A DNA stretch of 64,000 nt from Amycolatopsis suaedae (GCF_004214935.1 NZ_SFCC01000003.1:310001-374000); one strand, 5' to 3'; positions 8,973-17,287 are shown, numbered from the stretch's first letter. Program-made: numbers and translations. The notes: generated by a model from the sequence alone, not told the origin.

Positions 8973-9917
8973 ATGAGGATTCACCGGATCGCCACCGTCG
9001 CCGCCGGGTTGAGCGTCCTCGCCGCGCTCACCGCCGTCCCCGCCACCGCCGAGGAGCCGGGGGAGCAGCCGAACCCGCCCAGCTGGGGGCTGGACCGCAT
9101 CGACCAGCGCACGGGCACCGACCAGCTCTACCGCTACCAGACCAGGGCGGAGAAGGTCACCGCCTACATCATCGACACCGGCGTCGACGCCGACCTGCCC
9201 GACCTCGCCGGCCGGGTCGTCGGCGGCAAGGACTTCGTCGACGGCGACGAGAACCCGGACGACGGCAACGGTCACGGCACGCACCTGGCCGCGATCGTCG
9301 GCGGTGAGGACTTCGGGGTGGCCAAGGACGTCCGGATCATGCCGGTGCGCATCCTCGACGACGCCGGCGCGGGCCAGATCGCCAAGATGATCGAGGGCAT
9401 CGACTGGGTCGTCGCCAACGCCCAGCAGCCCGCCGTCGCCATCCTTGGCCTCGGCGGCCCCGCCAACCAGGCCATCGACGACGCCGTGCGCAGGCTCGCG
9501 GCCGTCATGCCGGTGGCCGTCCCGGCCGGTGGCTCGGGCAGCGACGCCGGGCAGTTCTCCCCGGCCAGGGTGCCCGAGGCGGTCACGGTCGCGGCCAGCG
9601 ACAGCGCGGACGGCGCGGCCGAGAACTCCAACTTCGGCCCCTCGGTCGACCTCTACGCACCCGGCGTGCGCATCTCGTCACCGGGCAGCGACGGTGGCAC
9701 CCGGGTACTGTCCGGTACGTCGACCGCGGCCGCCCACGTCGCCGGGGCGCTCGCGCTGTACCGCGCGCTGCACCCGGACGCCACCGCCCCGCAGGCCGCG
9801 CAGGCCGTCGTGGACAACGCGACGAAGGACGTGCTGCGCGCGGTGCCCGGCGGGACGCCGAACCGGCTGCTCCACACCCTGGTGGAAAACCGGGAGATGT
9901 CCATCACTCGGGACTGA
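8973..9917 (+). CDS. Secreted S8 (subtilisin-like) peptidase lacking the oxyanion Asn and the propeptide
   Basis: This 314-residue product has a signal peptide (residues 1-27, ending AVPATAEE) and a proteinase-K-like domain. The catalytic triad is intact: Asp68 in YIIDTGVD, His101 in GNGHGTH, Ser250 in SGTSTAAAHVAG. Two oddities are visible. Where the family has AAGN, whose Asn forms the oxyanion hole, this protein has PAGG (Gly187). Also the I9-type propeptide usual between signal peptide and catalytic domain is missing. The enzyme may be weak, specialised or a pseudo-protease. ATG at 8973 is chosen because it begins the signal peptide; an in-frame GTG at 8940 is possible. Confidence 0.88.
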   Translation: MRIHRIATVAAGLSVLAALTAVPATAEEPGEQPNPPSWGLDRIDQRTGTDQLYRYQTRAEKVTAYIIDTGVDADLPDLAGRVVGGKDFVDGDENPDDGNGHGTHLAAIVGGEDFGVAKDVRIMPVRILDDAGAGQIAKMIEGIDWVVANAQQPAVAILGLGGPANQAIDDAVRRLAAVMPVAVPAGGSGSDAGQFSPARVPEAVTVAASDSADGAAENSNFGPSVDLYAPGVRISSPGSDGGTRVLSGTSTAAAHVAGALALYRALHPDATAPQAAQAVVDNATKDVLRAVPGGTPNRLLHTLVENREMSITRD

Positions 9918-9986
9918 ACTCCCGCAGAACGGGACGTGCACGGTAACGTTCCCCGGAACCCGATCCGCAGTAAAGAGAGGACCGGC

Positions 9987-12900
9987 ATGTTCCGCAAGGT
10001 GCTCGTCGCCAATCGCGGTGAGATCGCGATCCGGGCGTTTCGTGCAGGCTACGAACTGGGCGCGGGAACGGTCGCGGTGTTCCCGCACGAAGACCGCAAC
10101 TCCCTGCACCGGCTCAAGGCCGACGAAGCACACGAGATCGGCGAGCCCGGCCATCCGGTCCGTGCCTACCTGTCGGTGGACGAGATCGTCCGCGCCGCCC
10201 GCAAGGCCGGCGCCGACGCCGTCTACCCCGGCTACGGCTTCCTGTCGGAGAACCCCGACCTGGCCAGGGCCTGCGCCGAAGCCGGGATCACGTTCGTCGG
10301 CCCGAGCGCCGAGATCCTGGAGCTGACCGGCAACAAGGCCCGCGCGGTCGCCGCCGCCAGGGAGGCCGGCGTACCCGTGCTCGGTTCCTCCGAGCCGTCC
10401 TCGGACGTCGACACGCTCGTCGCCGCGGCGGAGGAGCTGGGCTTCCCGGTGTTCGTCAAGGCCGTCGCCGGTGGCGGCGGGCGCGGCATGCGGCGGGTGG
10501 ACGACCCGGCGACGCTGCGGGAGTCGATCGAGGCCGCGGCCAGGGAGGCCGAGTCCGCGTTCGGCGACCCCACGGTCTTCCTGGAGAAGGCCGTGGTGAA
10601 CCCCCGGCACATCGAGGTGCAGATCCTCGCCGACGGCGAGGGCAACGTGATTCACCTGTTCGAGCGGGATTGTTCCGTCCAGCGGCGGCACCAGAAGGTC
10701 GTCGAGCTGGCCCCCGCGCCAAACCTCGACCCCGAGCTGCGGGACCGGATCTGCGCCGACGCGGTCGCGTTCGCCCGCACCATCGGCTACCGCAATGCCG
10801 GCACCGTCGAGTTCCTGCTCGACCGCGACGGCAACCACGTGTTCATCGAGATGAACCCACGCATCCAGGTCGAGCACACGGTGACCGAGGAGGTCACCGA
10901 CGTCGACCTGGTGCAGTCGCAGCTGCGCATCGCCGCCGGTGAGACGCTGGCCGACCTCGGGCTGTCGCAGGAGAAGGTGTACCTGCGTGGCGCCGCGCTG
11001 CAGTGCCGCATCACCACCGAGGACCCGGCCAACGGCTTCCGCCCGGACACCGGGATGATCAGCGCCTACCGCTCGCCGGGCGGTTCGGGCATCCGGCTGG
11101 ACGGCGGTACCGCGTTCTCCGGCACGGAGATCAGCGCCCACTTCGACTCGCTGCTGGTCAAGCTGACCTGCCGGGGCCGTGACTTCAAGACCGCGGTCGG
11201 CCGCGCCCGCCGCGCGGTCGCCGAGTTCCGCATCCGCGGTGTGGCCACGAACATCCCGTTCCTGCAGGCCGTTCTCGACGACGACGACTTCCGCGCGGGC
11301 AACGTCACCACATCGTTCATCGACGAGCGCCCGCACCTGCTGACCGCCCGCCACTCGGCCGACCGCGGCACCCGGCTGCTGACCTACCTCGCCGACGTCA
11401 CGGTCAACAAGCCCAACGGCGAGCGGCCGCGGCTGATCGACCCGCTGACCAAGCTGCCCGCGCTGCCCGATTCCGAGCCCCCTGCCGGGTCGAAGCAGCA
11501 GCTGGACCAGCTCGGCCCGGCCGGGTTCGCCAGGTGGTTGCGTGAGTCGCCGAACGTCGGCGTCACCGACACCACGTTCCGTGACGCCCACCAGTCGCTG
11601 CTGGCGACCCGGGTGCGCACCAAGGACCTGCTGGCCGTCGCACCGGTGGTGGCCCGCACGGTGCCGCAGCTGCTGTCGCTGGAGTGCTGGGGCGGCGCGA
11701 CCTACGACGTGGCGCTGCGCTTCCTCGCCGAGGACCCGTGGGAGCGGCTGGCCGCGCTGCGTGAGGCCGTGCCGAACATCTGCCTGCAGATGCTGCTGCG
11801 GGGCCGCAACACCGTTGGCTACACGCCGTACCCGACGGAGGTGACCGAGGCGTTCGTCGAGGAGGCCACGGCCACCGGCATCGACATCTTCCGCATCTTC
11901 GACGCGCTCAACGACGTCGAGCAGATGCGGCCGGCCATCGAGGCCGTCAACGCCACCGGGAAGGCCGTGGCCGAGGTGGCGCTGTGTTACACCTCGGACC
12001 TGTCCGATCCCGGCGAGAACATCTACACGCTGGACTACTACCTCAAGCTGGCCGAGCAGATCGTCGGCGCGGGTGCGCACGTGCTGGCCGTCAAGGACAT
12101 GGCGGGCCTGCTGCGTGCCCCCGCCGCGGCCAAGCTGGTGACCGCGCTGCGCAAGGAGTTCGACCTGCCGGTGCACATCCACACGCACGACACCGTCGGC
12201 GGGCAGCTGGCCACCTACCTGGCCGCGATCCAGGCCGGTGCCGACGCCGTGGACGGTGCGGTGGCGTCGATGTCGGGCACCACGTCGCAGCCGTCGCTGT
12301 CGGCGATCGTGGCCGCCACCGACCACTCCGACCGGCAGACCGGGCTCGACCTGCAGGCCATCGGCGACCTGGAGCCGTACTGGGAGATCGTGCGGCGCAT
12401 CTACGCGCCGTTCGAGGCCGGGCTGGCCTCGCCGACCGGTCGCGTGTACCACCACGAGATCCCCGGCGGGCAGCTGTCCAACCTGCGTACCCAGGCGGTC
12501 GCGCTCGGGTTGGGTGACCGGTTCGAGGAGATCGAGACCATGTACGCCGCGGCCGACCGGATGCTCGGCCACCTGGTCAAGGTGACGCCGTCGTCCAAGG
12601 TCGTCGGTGACCTGGCGCTGCACCTGGTGGGTGCCGGTGTCGACCCGGCCGAGTTCGAGGCCGAGCCGAACCGGTTCGACATCCCGGACTCGGTCATCGG
12701 GTTCCTGCGGGGCGAGCTGGGCGATCCGCCCGGCGGCTGGCCGGAACCGTTCCGTACCAAGGCACTGGAGGGCCGGTCGGCGGCCAAGCCGGTCGCCGAG
12801 CTGACCGATGCGGACCGGCAGGGACTCGCCGAGGACCGGCGCGGCACGCTGAACCGGCTGCTGTTCCCCGGGCCCACCAAGGAGTTCCTGAACCACCGGG

Positions 12901-13361
12901 AGTCCTACGGCGACACCAGCGTGCTCAACAGCAAGGACTTCTTCTACGGCCTGCGGCCGGGCGAGGAATACCAGGTCGACCTGGAGCCGGGGGTGCGGCT
13001 GCTGATCGAGCTGGAGGCCATCGGTGAGGCCGACGAGCGTGGCATGCGCACGGTGATGGCGTCGCTGAACGGGCAGCTGCGGCCCATCCAGGTGCGTGAC
13101 AACGCCATCGCCACCGACATCCCCGCGACCGAGAAGGCCGAGAAGGGCAACAGCAAGCACGTCGCGGCCCCGTTCGCCGGTGTCGTGACGCTGAACGTGT
13201 CCGAGGGTGACCGGGTCGAGGCCGGTGCCACGGTGGCCACGATCGAGGCGATGAAGATGGAGGCCGCCATCACCGCGGCGTCGAGCGGGACCGTCGGCAG
13301 GCTGGCGATCAACTCGGTGCAGCAGGTGGAGGGCGGCGACCTGCTTCTCGTGCTGGAGTGA
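9987..13361 (+). CDS. pyc: Pyruvate carboxylase
   Basis: This is a full-length 1124-residue biotin enzyme that makes oxaloacetate from pyruvate, bicarbonate and ATP to refill the TCA cycle. The biotin carboxylase domain comes first (KVLVANRGEIAIR; Gly-rich ATP loop GGGGRGMR; EMNPRIQVEHT). The carboxyltransferase domain begins near DTTFRDAHQSLLATR, with the metal site in HIHTHDT and the KDMAG segment. The C-terminal biotinyl domain carries the biotinylated Lys in EAMKMEA. The ATG at 9987 has AGAGAGG about 6 nt upstream. In mycobacteria pyc lies next to rsmD; here the two are 32 kb apart. Confidence 0.98.
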   Translation: MFRKVLVANRGEIAIRAFRAGYELGAGTVAVFPHEDRNSLHRLKADEAHEIGEPGHPVRAYLSVDEIVRAARKAGADAVYPGYGFLSENPDLARACAEAGITFVGPSAEILELTGNKARAVAAAREAGVPVLGSSEPSSDVDTLVAAAEELGFPVFVKAVAGGGGRGMRRVDDPATLRESIEAAAREAESAFGDPTVFLEKAVVNPRHIEVQILADGEGNVIHLFERDCSVQRRHQKVVELAPAPNLDPELRDRICADAVAFARTIGYRNAGTVEFLLDRDGNHVFIEMNPRIQVEHTVTEEVTDVDLVQSQLRIAAGETLADLGLSQEKVYLRGAALQCRITTEDPANGFRPDTGMISAYRSPGGSGIRLDGGTAFSGTEISAHFDSLLVKLTCRGRDFKTAVGRARRAVAEFRIRGVATNIPFLQAVLDDDDFRAGNVTTSFIDERPHLLTARHSADRGTRLLTYLADVTVNKPNGERPRLIDPLTKLPALPDSEPPAGSKQQLDQLGPAGFARWLRESPNVGVTDTTFRDAHQSLLATRVRTKDLLAVAPVVARTVPQLLSLECWGGATYDVALRFLAEDPWERLAALREAVPNICLQMLLRGRNTVGYTPYPTEVTEAFVEEATATGIDIFRIFDALNDVEQMRPAIEAVNATGKAVAEVALCYTSDLSDPGENIYTLDYYLKLAEQIVGAGAHVLAVKDMAGLLRAPAAAKLVTALRKEFDLPVHIHTHDTVGGQLATYLAAIQAGADAVDGAVASMSGTTSQPSLSAIVAATDHSDRQTGLDLQAIGDLEPYWEIVRRIYAPFEAGLASPTGRVYHHEIPGGQLSNLRTQAVALGLGDRFEEIETMYAAADRMLGHLVKVTPSSKVVGDLALHLVGAGVDPAEFEAEPNRFDIPDSVIGFLRGELGDPPGGWPEPFRTKALEGRSAAKPVAELTDADRQGLAEDRRGTLNRLLFPGPTKEFLNHRESYGDTSVLNSKDFFYGLRPGEEYQVDLEPGVRLLIELEAIGEADERGMRTVMASLNGQLRPIQVRDNAIATDIPATEKAEKGNSKHVAAPFAGVVTLNVSEGDRVEAGATVATIEAMKMEAAITAASSGTVGRLAINSVQQVEGGDLLLVLE

Positions 13362-13367
13362 GAGCCT

Positions 13368-13516
13368 GTTGGCGGACCTCCGATCGAGGGGATTCGTGAT
13401 CCAGATGGTTCCTGGCAAGGCGGAGCGAGGTCCTCATATCGGGCATATTCGGGCCTTGCGACAACGCAGCCAGGGGCCATCTGGGCGCGAATCACGCGAT
13501 CATGAGGTTCGCCAGC
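13368..13516. repeat. Imperfect inverted-repeat element with ~48-nt arms between pyc and the cyclase
   Basis: The arms at 13368-13416 and 13469-13516 are roughly three-quarters complementary; the best segment pairs CCAGATGG..CCTGGC with GCCAGG..CCATCTGG. About 52 nt separates them. The element has no ORF of its own and could be a decayed MITE-like insertion or a large terminator hairpin for pyc. It covers the first codons of the cyclase reading frame. Confidence 0.55.
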
Positions 13517-15054
13517 AGGCTCTGGGCAGCCCGCTGGGGTCCTGGCTGCTCGGCTCGGCCGACCAGCCGGCCTCGGTGCTGCGCGTCCGCCTGCACCTGC
13601 TGCTGATCTCGCTGAACCTGCTGTCCAACCTGGTCGGCATCGCGGTCGCGGTGACGCTGGTGATTCTGGTCATCCCGGGCCCCAGCGTGTTCGCACCCGA
13701 ACTGGTGCTCTGGCACACCGTCGCGCTGCCCGCCTACGTCGCCGTCTCGCTCGTGCTGGGCCCGGTGTGGGGCAGGCGGCGGACGGTGCGCACGCTGGCG
13801 TGGGTGTTCGACGGCAGCGTGCCAACGCAGCGCCAGCGCAAGGCGACGCTGCGGATGCCGATGCGGCTGGTCCGCGTGCAGGCGGTGCTGTGGTTCGGCG
13901 CGCTGGTGCTGTTCACCACCGTGCACGCGCTGCTGCTGCCCGGCTCGGCGTTCAAGGTCGGCTTCACCGTGGCGATTTCGGCCATGGTGGTGTGCGCGAA
14001 CTCGTACCTGTTCAGTGAGTTCGCGTTGCGGCCGGTGGCGGCGCGGGCGCTGTCCAGCGGGCCGCCGCCCAAGCGCAAGCTGGTGGCCGGGATGACCGTG
14101 CGCCAGCTGCTGGGCTGGGGACTGGGGTCGGGGCTGCCGGTCGTCGGGCTGATGCTGGTGGCGGTGTTCGCGCTGGTGCGCGACGACGTGTCCAGTACCC
14201 AGCTGTCGGTGACGATCCTGGTGCTGGGATCGGTGATCCTGGTCTTCGGGCAGCTGCTGATGTGGCTGACCGCGCGGGCCACGTCGGCGCCGGTGCGGAC
14301 GGTGCGGCAGGCGCTGGCGCGGGTGGAGCGGGGCAGGCTGGACACCGAGGTCGCCGTGTTCGACGGCACCGAGCTGGGACTGCTGCAGGCCGGGTTCAAC
14401 CGGATGGTCGGCGGGCTGCGGGAACGGGACCGGATCCGTGACCTGTTCGGCAGGCATGTCGGCGAGGAGGTCGCCGCCGAGGCACTGGCGCGGCGGCCCG
14501 AGCTGGGCGGCGAGGTGTGCGAGGTGGCCGTGTTGTTCGTCGACCTCGTCGGGTCGACGACGCTGGCGGCGACCCGGCCGCCCGCCGAGGTCGTCGGCCT
14601 GCTGAACCGGTTCTTCGCCGTGGTGGTCGACGAGGTGGACAGGCACGGCGGAATGGTGAACAAGTTCGCGGGCGACGCCGTGCTGGCCGTGTTCGGCGCA
14701 CCGGTGCGGCGGGCGGACGCGCCGGGGCAGGCACTGGCGACGGCCCGCGCGGTGGCGCGGCGGCTGCGTGCCGAGGTACCGGATTGCGAGGCGGGAATCG
14801 GGGTGGCGGCCGGGCAGGCGGTCGCGGGCAACGTCGGTCACGAGAGCCGCTTCGAATACACCGTGATCGGTGACCCTGTCAACGAGGCCGCCCGGTTGAC
14901 AGAGCTGGCCAAATCTGTTCCCGGCGGGGTGGTGGCGTCGATGGTGGCGGTCGAGGCGGCCTCGAACGGCGAGGCGGGCCGGTGGCGTGAGCACGACGAG
15001 ACGACGCTGCGTGGCCGGACCGAAATCACCAGGGTGGCCGTGCCGGAATCGTGA
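13369..15054 (+). CDS. Membrane-bound class III adenylate/guanylate cyclase with HAMP domain
   Basis: This resembles the six-helix/HAMP/cyclase proteins of mycobacteria (Rv1318c group). Hydrophobic helices span roughly residues 74-300, a HAMP domain follows (about 305-360), then a catalytic domain from about 375. The catalytic residues look complete: metal Asp in VLFVDLVGSTT and in NKFAGDAVLAVFG, substrate Lys in NKF, and the Asp, Asn and Arg of VIGDPVNEAARL. It should make cAMP or cGMP from NTP. The start is uncertain: the first ~48 codons from TTG 13369 lie in an inverted-repeat element, and a GTG at 13576 would still keep the first helix. Confidence 0.88.
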   Translation: MADLRSRGFVIQMVPGKAERGPHIGHIRALRQRSQGPSGRESRDHEVRQQALGSPLGSWLLGSADQPASVLRVRLHLLLISLNLLSNLVGIAVAVTLVILVIPGPSVFAPELVLWHTVALPAYVAVSLVLGPVWGRRRTVRTLAWVFDGSVPTQRQRKATLRMPMRLVRVQAVLWFGALVLFTTVHALLLPGSAFKVGFTVAISAMVVCANSYLFSEFALRPVAARALSSGPPPKRKLVAGMTVRQLLGWGLGSGLPVVGLMLVAVFALVRDDVSSTQLSVTILVLGSVILVFGQLLMWLTARATSAPVRTVRQALARVERGRLDTEVAVFDGTELGLLQAGFNRMVGGLRERDRIRDLFGRHVGEEVAAEALARRPELGGEVCEVAVLFVDLVGSTTLAATRPPAEVVGLLNRFFAVVVDEVDRHGGMVNKFAGDAVLAVFGAPVRRADAPGQALATARAVARRLRAEVPDCEAGIGVAAGQAVAGNVGHESRFEYTVIGDPVNEAARLTELAKSVPGGVVASMVAVEAASNGEAGRWREHDETTLRGRTEITRVAVPES

Positions 15055-15066
15055 CAGGCTCGGGGT

Positions 15067-15861
15067 ATGCGAATCCACGTCGTACCCCAGACCCAGGGGG
15101 CGCTGACCCCGCACGCCGGCAAGCTCGCCGACGGTGCCCGCGCGCTGGGCGCGCTGACCGCGGCTGTGTTCGGTGTCCCGGCCCAGGAGATGCCCGTCCA
15201 GTCCGGCGGTTCGTCCACAGTGGACGGTATTGCCAACCGGGAGGTGCTCGTCGCCAACCGGACGGCGCAGCTGGCGGCACTGGAGGCCCCCGAGGGGCCG
15301 GTGCTGACCGTCGGCGGCGACTGCGGCGTCGACGTCGTGCCGGTCGCCGTCGCCCGCTTCCGGCACGGCGCGGACCTGCGGGTCGCCTGGTTCGACGCGC
15401 ACGCCGACCTCAACACGCCGGAGTCGTCGCCGTCGGGTGCGTTCCACGGGATGGCGTTGCGGGCGCTGGTGGGCGAGGGTGACCCGGAGTTCGCGGCCGC
15501 GCCCGCGATCAGCGGGCCGGTGCTGCTCGGTGCCCGCGCGTTCGACCCCGCCGAGCGCGAGGCCGTCGACCGTGGCCTGGCGACGGTGGCGCCGGTGTCC
15601 TCGGCGGCGGAGGTGCTGGCGCCGGGGCCGTGTTACGTCCACCTCGACCTCGACGTCCTCGACCCGGCGGAGTTCGCGGGCATGGACTACCCGGAGCCGG
15701 GCGGCTGCACGGTGGCCGAGCTGGCGGAGGCGCTGCGTTCCCTGCGTGGCCGGGAGGTCGTCGGCGGGGCGATCACCGAGTGCGTCACGGCCGACGAGGC
15801 CGAACTGCGCCGCCTGCTCCCCGTCCTGGAGGCCTTCGCCGACCTCTTCCCGGAATCCTGA
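15067..15861 (+). CDS. Arginase/agmatinase/formiminoglutamase-fold hydrolase
   Basis: This 264-residue ureohydrolase-family protein has the metal-ligand motifs GGDCGVD, DAHADLN and DLDVLDP. The usual GGDH ligand His is replaced by Cys (GGDC). If two metals are bound, the site would be altered. The substrate (arginine, agmatine, formiminoglutamate or another guanidino compound) cannot be assigned. It starts 12 bp after the cyclase stop and is probably co-transcribed with it. Confidence 0.88.
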   Translation: MRIHVVPQTQGALTPHAGKLADGARALGALTAAVFGVPAQEMPVQSGGSSTVDGIANREVLVANRTAQLAALEAPEGPVLTVGGDCGVDVVPVAVARFRHGADLRVAWFDAHADLNTPESSPSGAFHGMALRALVGEGDPEFAAAPAISGPVLLGARAFDPAEREAVDRGLATVAPVSSAAEVLAPGPCYVHLDLDVLDPAEFAGMDYPEPGGCTVAELAEALRSLRGREVVGGAITECVTADEAELRRLLPVLEAFADLFPES

Positions 15862-16246
15862 CACGTGCCCGTTCGCGCGAGTCGTACGTTCTAGGGCGCG
15901 AGTCGTAGGTTCTGACGCGCGAGTTGTACGTTCCCGCCCGTGCGTGAAGGTGGAGTTCGCGTGTGGGAGCGTGGGACTCGCGTGCGCGAAGGTGGGACTC
16001 GCGGGGCCGCGGGGTGGGAGGCGTGTCTCACGGTATGAACTCCACGCTCGTGCACGCGAGTTCTGCGTTCCGGTACGCGAGTCCCACGTTCGCGCACGAT
16101 CATCCCGGCCACGGACTTTGCCGGGGCCCTTACGTGAGACGTGGTGAAGGTGGCCTTCACGAGCATTCCAAGCCACCGGGCGGGTGACCCGGTTCACCGG
16201 ATCAGCGGGGTTGCGGGCCCGCGGGCGCGCCTCTAGGTTCTGTGCT
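15862..16246. other. Repeat-rich intergenic region upstream of the RiPP precursor
   Basis: No gene was recognised here. The left part is a degenerating array of CGCGAGTCGTACGTTC-type units in both orientations (15876-16110). The right part holds a half copy of the GTGAAGGTGGCCTTCAC repeat (about 16132-16162), preceded by CGGACTTTGCCGGG as at 2080-2095. The stretch 16163-16246 should hold the precursor promoter. Confidence 0.65.
15876..16110. repeat. Array of CGCGAGTCGTACGTTC-type units
   Basis: Clear units are 15876-15891 (exact), 15897-15912 (one change, GTAGGTTC) and 15918-15933 (one change, GAGTTGTAC). More diverged direct and inverted units (GGGACTCGCG, CGCGAGTTCTGCGTTC, CGCGAGTCCCACGTTC) continue to about 16110. 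Units are separated by 5 bp in the regular part. Confidence 0.75.
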
Positions 16247-16269
16247 GTGATGAAAACCGTTTTCATCAC
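16247..16269. promoter_or_regulatory. Perfect 23-bp palindrome resembling a Zur box
   Basis: Eleven-nt arms surround a central C. The inner 15 bp are TGAAAAC-C-GTTTTCA, flanked by GTGA and TCAC. Actinobacterial Zur (FurB) boxes have the form TGAAAA-N3-TTTTCA, which this matches at all fixed positions. It ends 15 bp before the precursor start codon, so bound repressor would cover the promoter or the transcript start. The family match is established knowledge; the claim that Zur binds here is inference. Confidence 0.75.
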
Positions 16270-16272
16270 GCG

Positions 16273-16280
16273 AAGGAGGG
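16273..16280 (+). promoter_or_regulatory. Ribosome binding site of the RiPP precursor
   Basis: AAGGAGGG ends 4 nt before the ATG at 16285. It is one of the strongest Shine-Dalgarno sequences in the window and decides the start of this 63-codon gene. Confidence 0.85.
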
Positions 16281-16284
16281 ACTG

Positions 16285-16476
16285 ATGGAAGAGATCGCGT
16301 TCCAGGACGTGGAGGCACCGCAGGCGCTCGCGGCGCCGCAGGCCCCCGGTACCAACGCCCTGGTGCACAACCCGTTCGCCTTCGAGGAGGTGGAGGCCCC
16401 CGAGGCGATGGCAGCGCCGCAGGCGCCGGGTACCAACGCGCTGGTGCACAACCCCTTCGCATGGGACGCCCGGTAG
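16285..16476 (+). CDS. Putative RiPP precursor peptide with two 27-residue repeats
   Basis: This encodes 63 residues. Residues 6-32 and 33-59 are two repeats of an acidic, Ala/Pro-rich lead-in (VEAP.A.AAPQAP) followed by GTNALVHNPFA, then Phe or Trp. There is no Cys and no Ser; Thr23 and Thr50 are the only hydroxyl side chains in the candidate cores. His28 and His55 are the only His. The 17-residue segment AAPQAP..NPFA is identical in both repeats although six of its codons differ synonymously, so the protein sequence is under selection. Neighbours (E1-like/RRE protein, two YcaO, SagB-type dehydrogenase) mark it as the substrate of azoline-type or other YcaO chemistry. A palindromic operator and strong ribosome binding site lie just upstream. 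The precursor role is inference from context. Confidence 0.85.
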   Translation: MEEIAFQDVEAPQALAAPQAPGTNALVHNPFAFEEVEAPEAMAAPQAPGTNALVHNPFAWDAR

Positions 16477-16513
16477 CTGACTGACCCGCACCCTCGTCGA
16501 CGAAGGACCATCC

Positions 16514-17287
16514 GTGATCAGTCCAGGACACCACCTCTACCGCACCGCCGACGGCTCGTGGCGGTACTCCGCCCCCGGCGGCAGGTTCGTCCGGGTCAGC
16601 GGCCCGGAACACCTGCTGCACCGGGTCCGCGACGGCGGCGAGGTGGAACCGGACGAGGCCGAGGCATTCGGCCAGCTGGTCGCCGCGCTGCGCGCGCGTG
16701 GCGTACTCGAAGACCCGGCGCCGACCGCCCTGGCGCCGGGGGGCCGGGTACACGTGGTGGGAGACAACCCGGTGGCCGAGGCGGTGGCGCTCGCGGTGGC
16801 GCCACACGCCGAGGTCAGCACCGGGCCCGTCGACGAGGGTGCGGTCGCCGCGACCGATGTCCTGGTCAGCGTCGCGGACTGGCTGCCCGACGCGCACTGG
16901 CAGCAGGTCGACCGGTGGTGCCGCGACCACGGCGTCGCCTGGCACCGCTGTCACGCCGAGGACACTGGCTTCGCCATCGGCCCGTTCTACCTGCCCGGAC
17001 GTACCGCGAGCTACGCCGACACCCGCGGCAGGCGCCTGGCGGCCAGCCCGGTCGCCGACGAACTGCTCGCGCAGTGGGCCTACCTGGACAGCGGCCCCAC
17101 CCCGCCGGTCCGCTGGCCGCGCGGCGGGCTTCCCGTGGCACTGCTGATCGAGGACGTCCTGGCTCACCTGGCAGGCGAACCCGTTCCCAGCCACGGCCAC
17201 CAGCTGGTGGCCGACCCGGCGACGGCCCGCGTCACCCGGCACCCCGTGCTGCCGCTGCCCGACCTCGCCGCGGGCCCCGCCCGGTGA
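16514..17287 (+). CDS. E1-like/RRE partner protein for YcaO (TOMM precursor leader-binding protein)
   Basis: This encodes 257 residues. The N-terminal ~75 residues (HHLYRTADGSWRYSAP ... ARGVLE) look like a winged-helix RiPP recognition element that would bind the precursor leader. The rest resembles the short E1/ThiF-like cyclodehydratase partner family: a Rossmann-like GGRVHVVGDNPVAEAVALAV, then GFAIGPFYLPGRTASYAD. In many relatives the last region carries zinc-binding CxxC pairs; here they are absent. The expected role is to deliver the precursor to the YcaO enzymes. GTG at 16514 is preceded by GAAGGACC. Its stop overlaps the next start by 4 nt (GTGA). Confidence 0.75.
   Translation: MISPGHHLYRTADGSWRYSAPGGRFVRVSGPEHLLHRVRDGGEVEPDEAEAFGQLVAALRARGVLEDPAPTALAPGGRVHVVGDNPVAEAVALAVAPHAEVSTGPVDEGAVAATDVLVSVADWLPDAHWQQVDRWCRDHGVAWHRCHAEDTGFAIGPFYLPGRTASYADTRGRRLAASPVADELLAQWAYLDSGPTPPVRWPRGGLPVALLIEDVLAHLAGEPVPSHGHQLVADPATARVTRHPVLPLPDLAAGPAR

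Noticed and set aside
9678..13418. Very long minus-strand open frame (over 1200 codons) opposite pyc
   Set aside because: It is an antisense shadow caused by high GC codon bias. It has no family motif and lies wholly opposite a clear pyruvate carboxylase.
15876..15933. Possible CRISPR array
   Set aside because: Units are 16 bp with 5-bp gaps and degrade quickly. There are no spacers of usual length and no cas genes.
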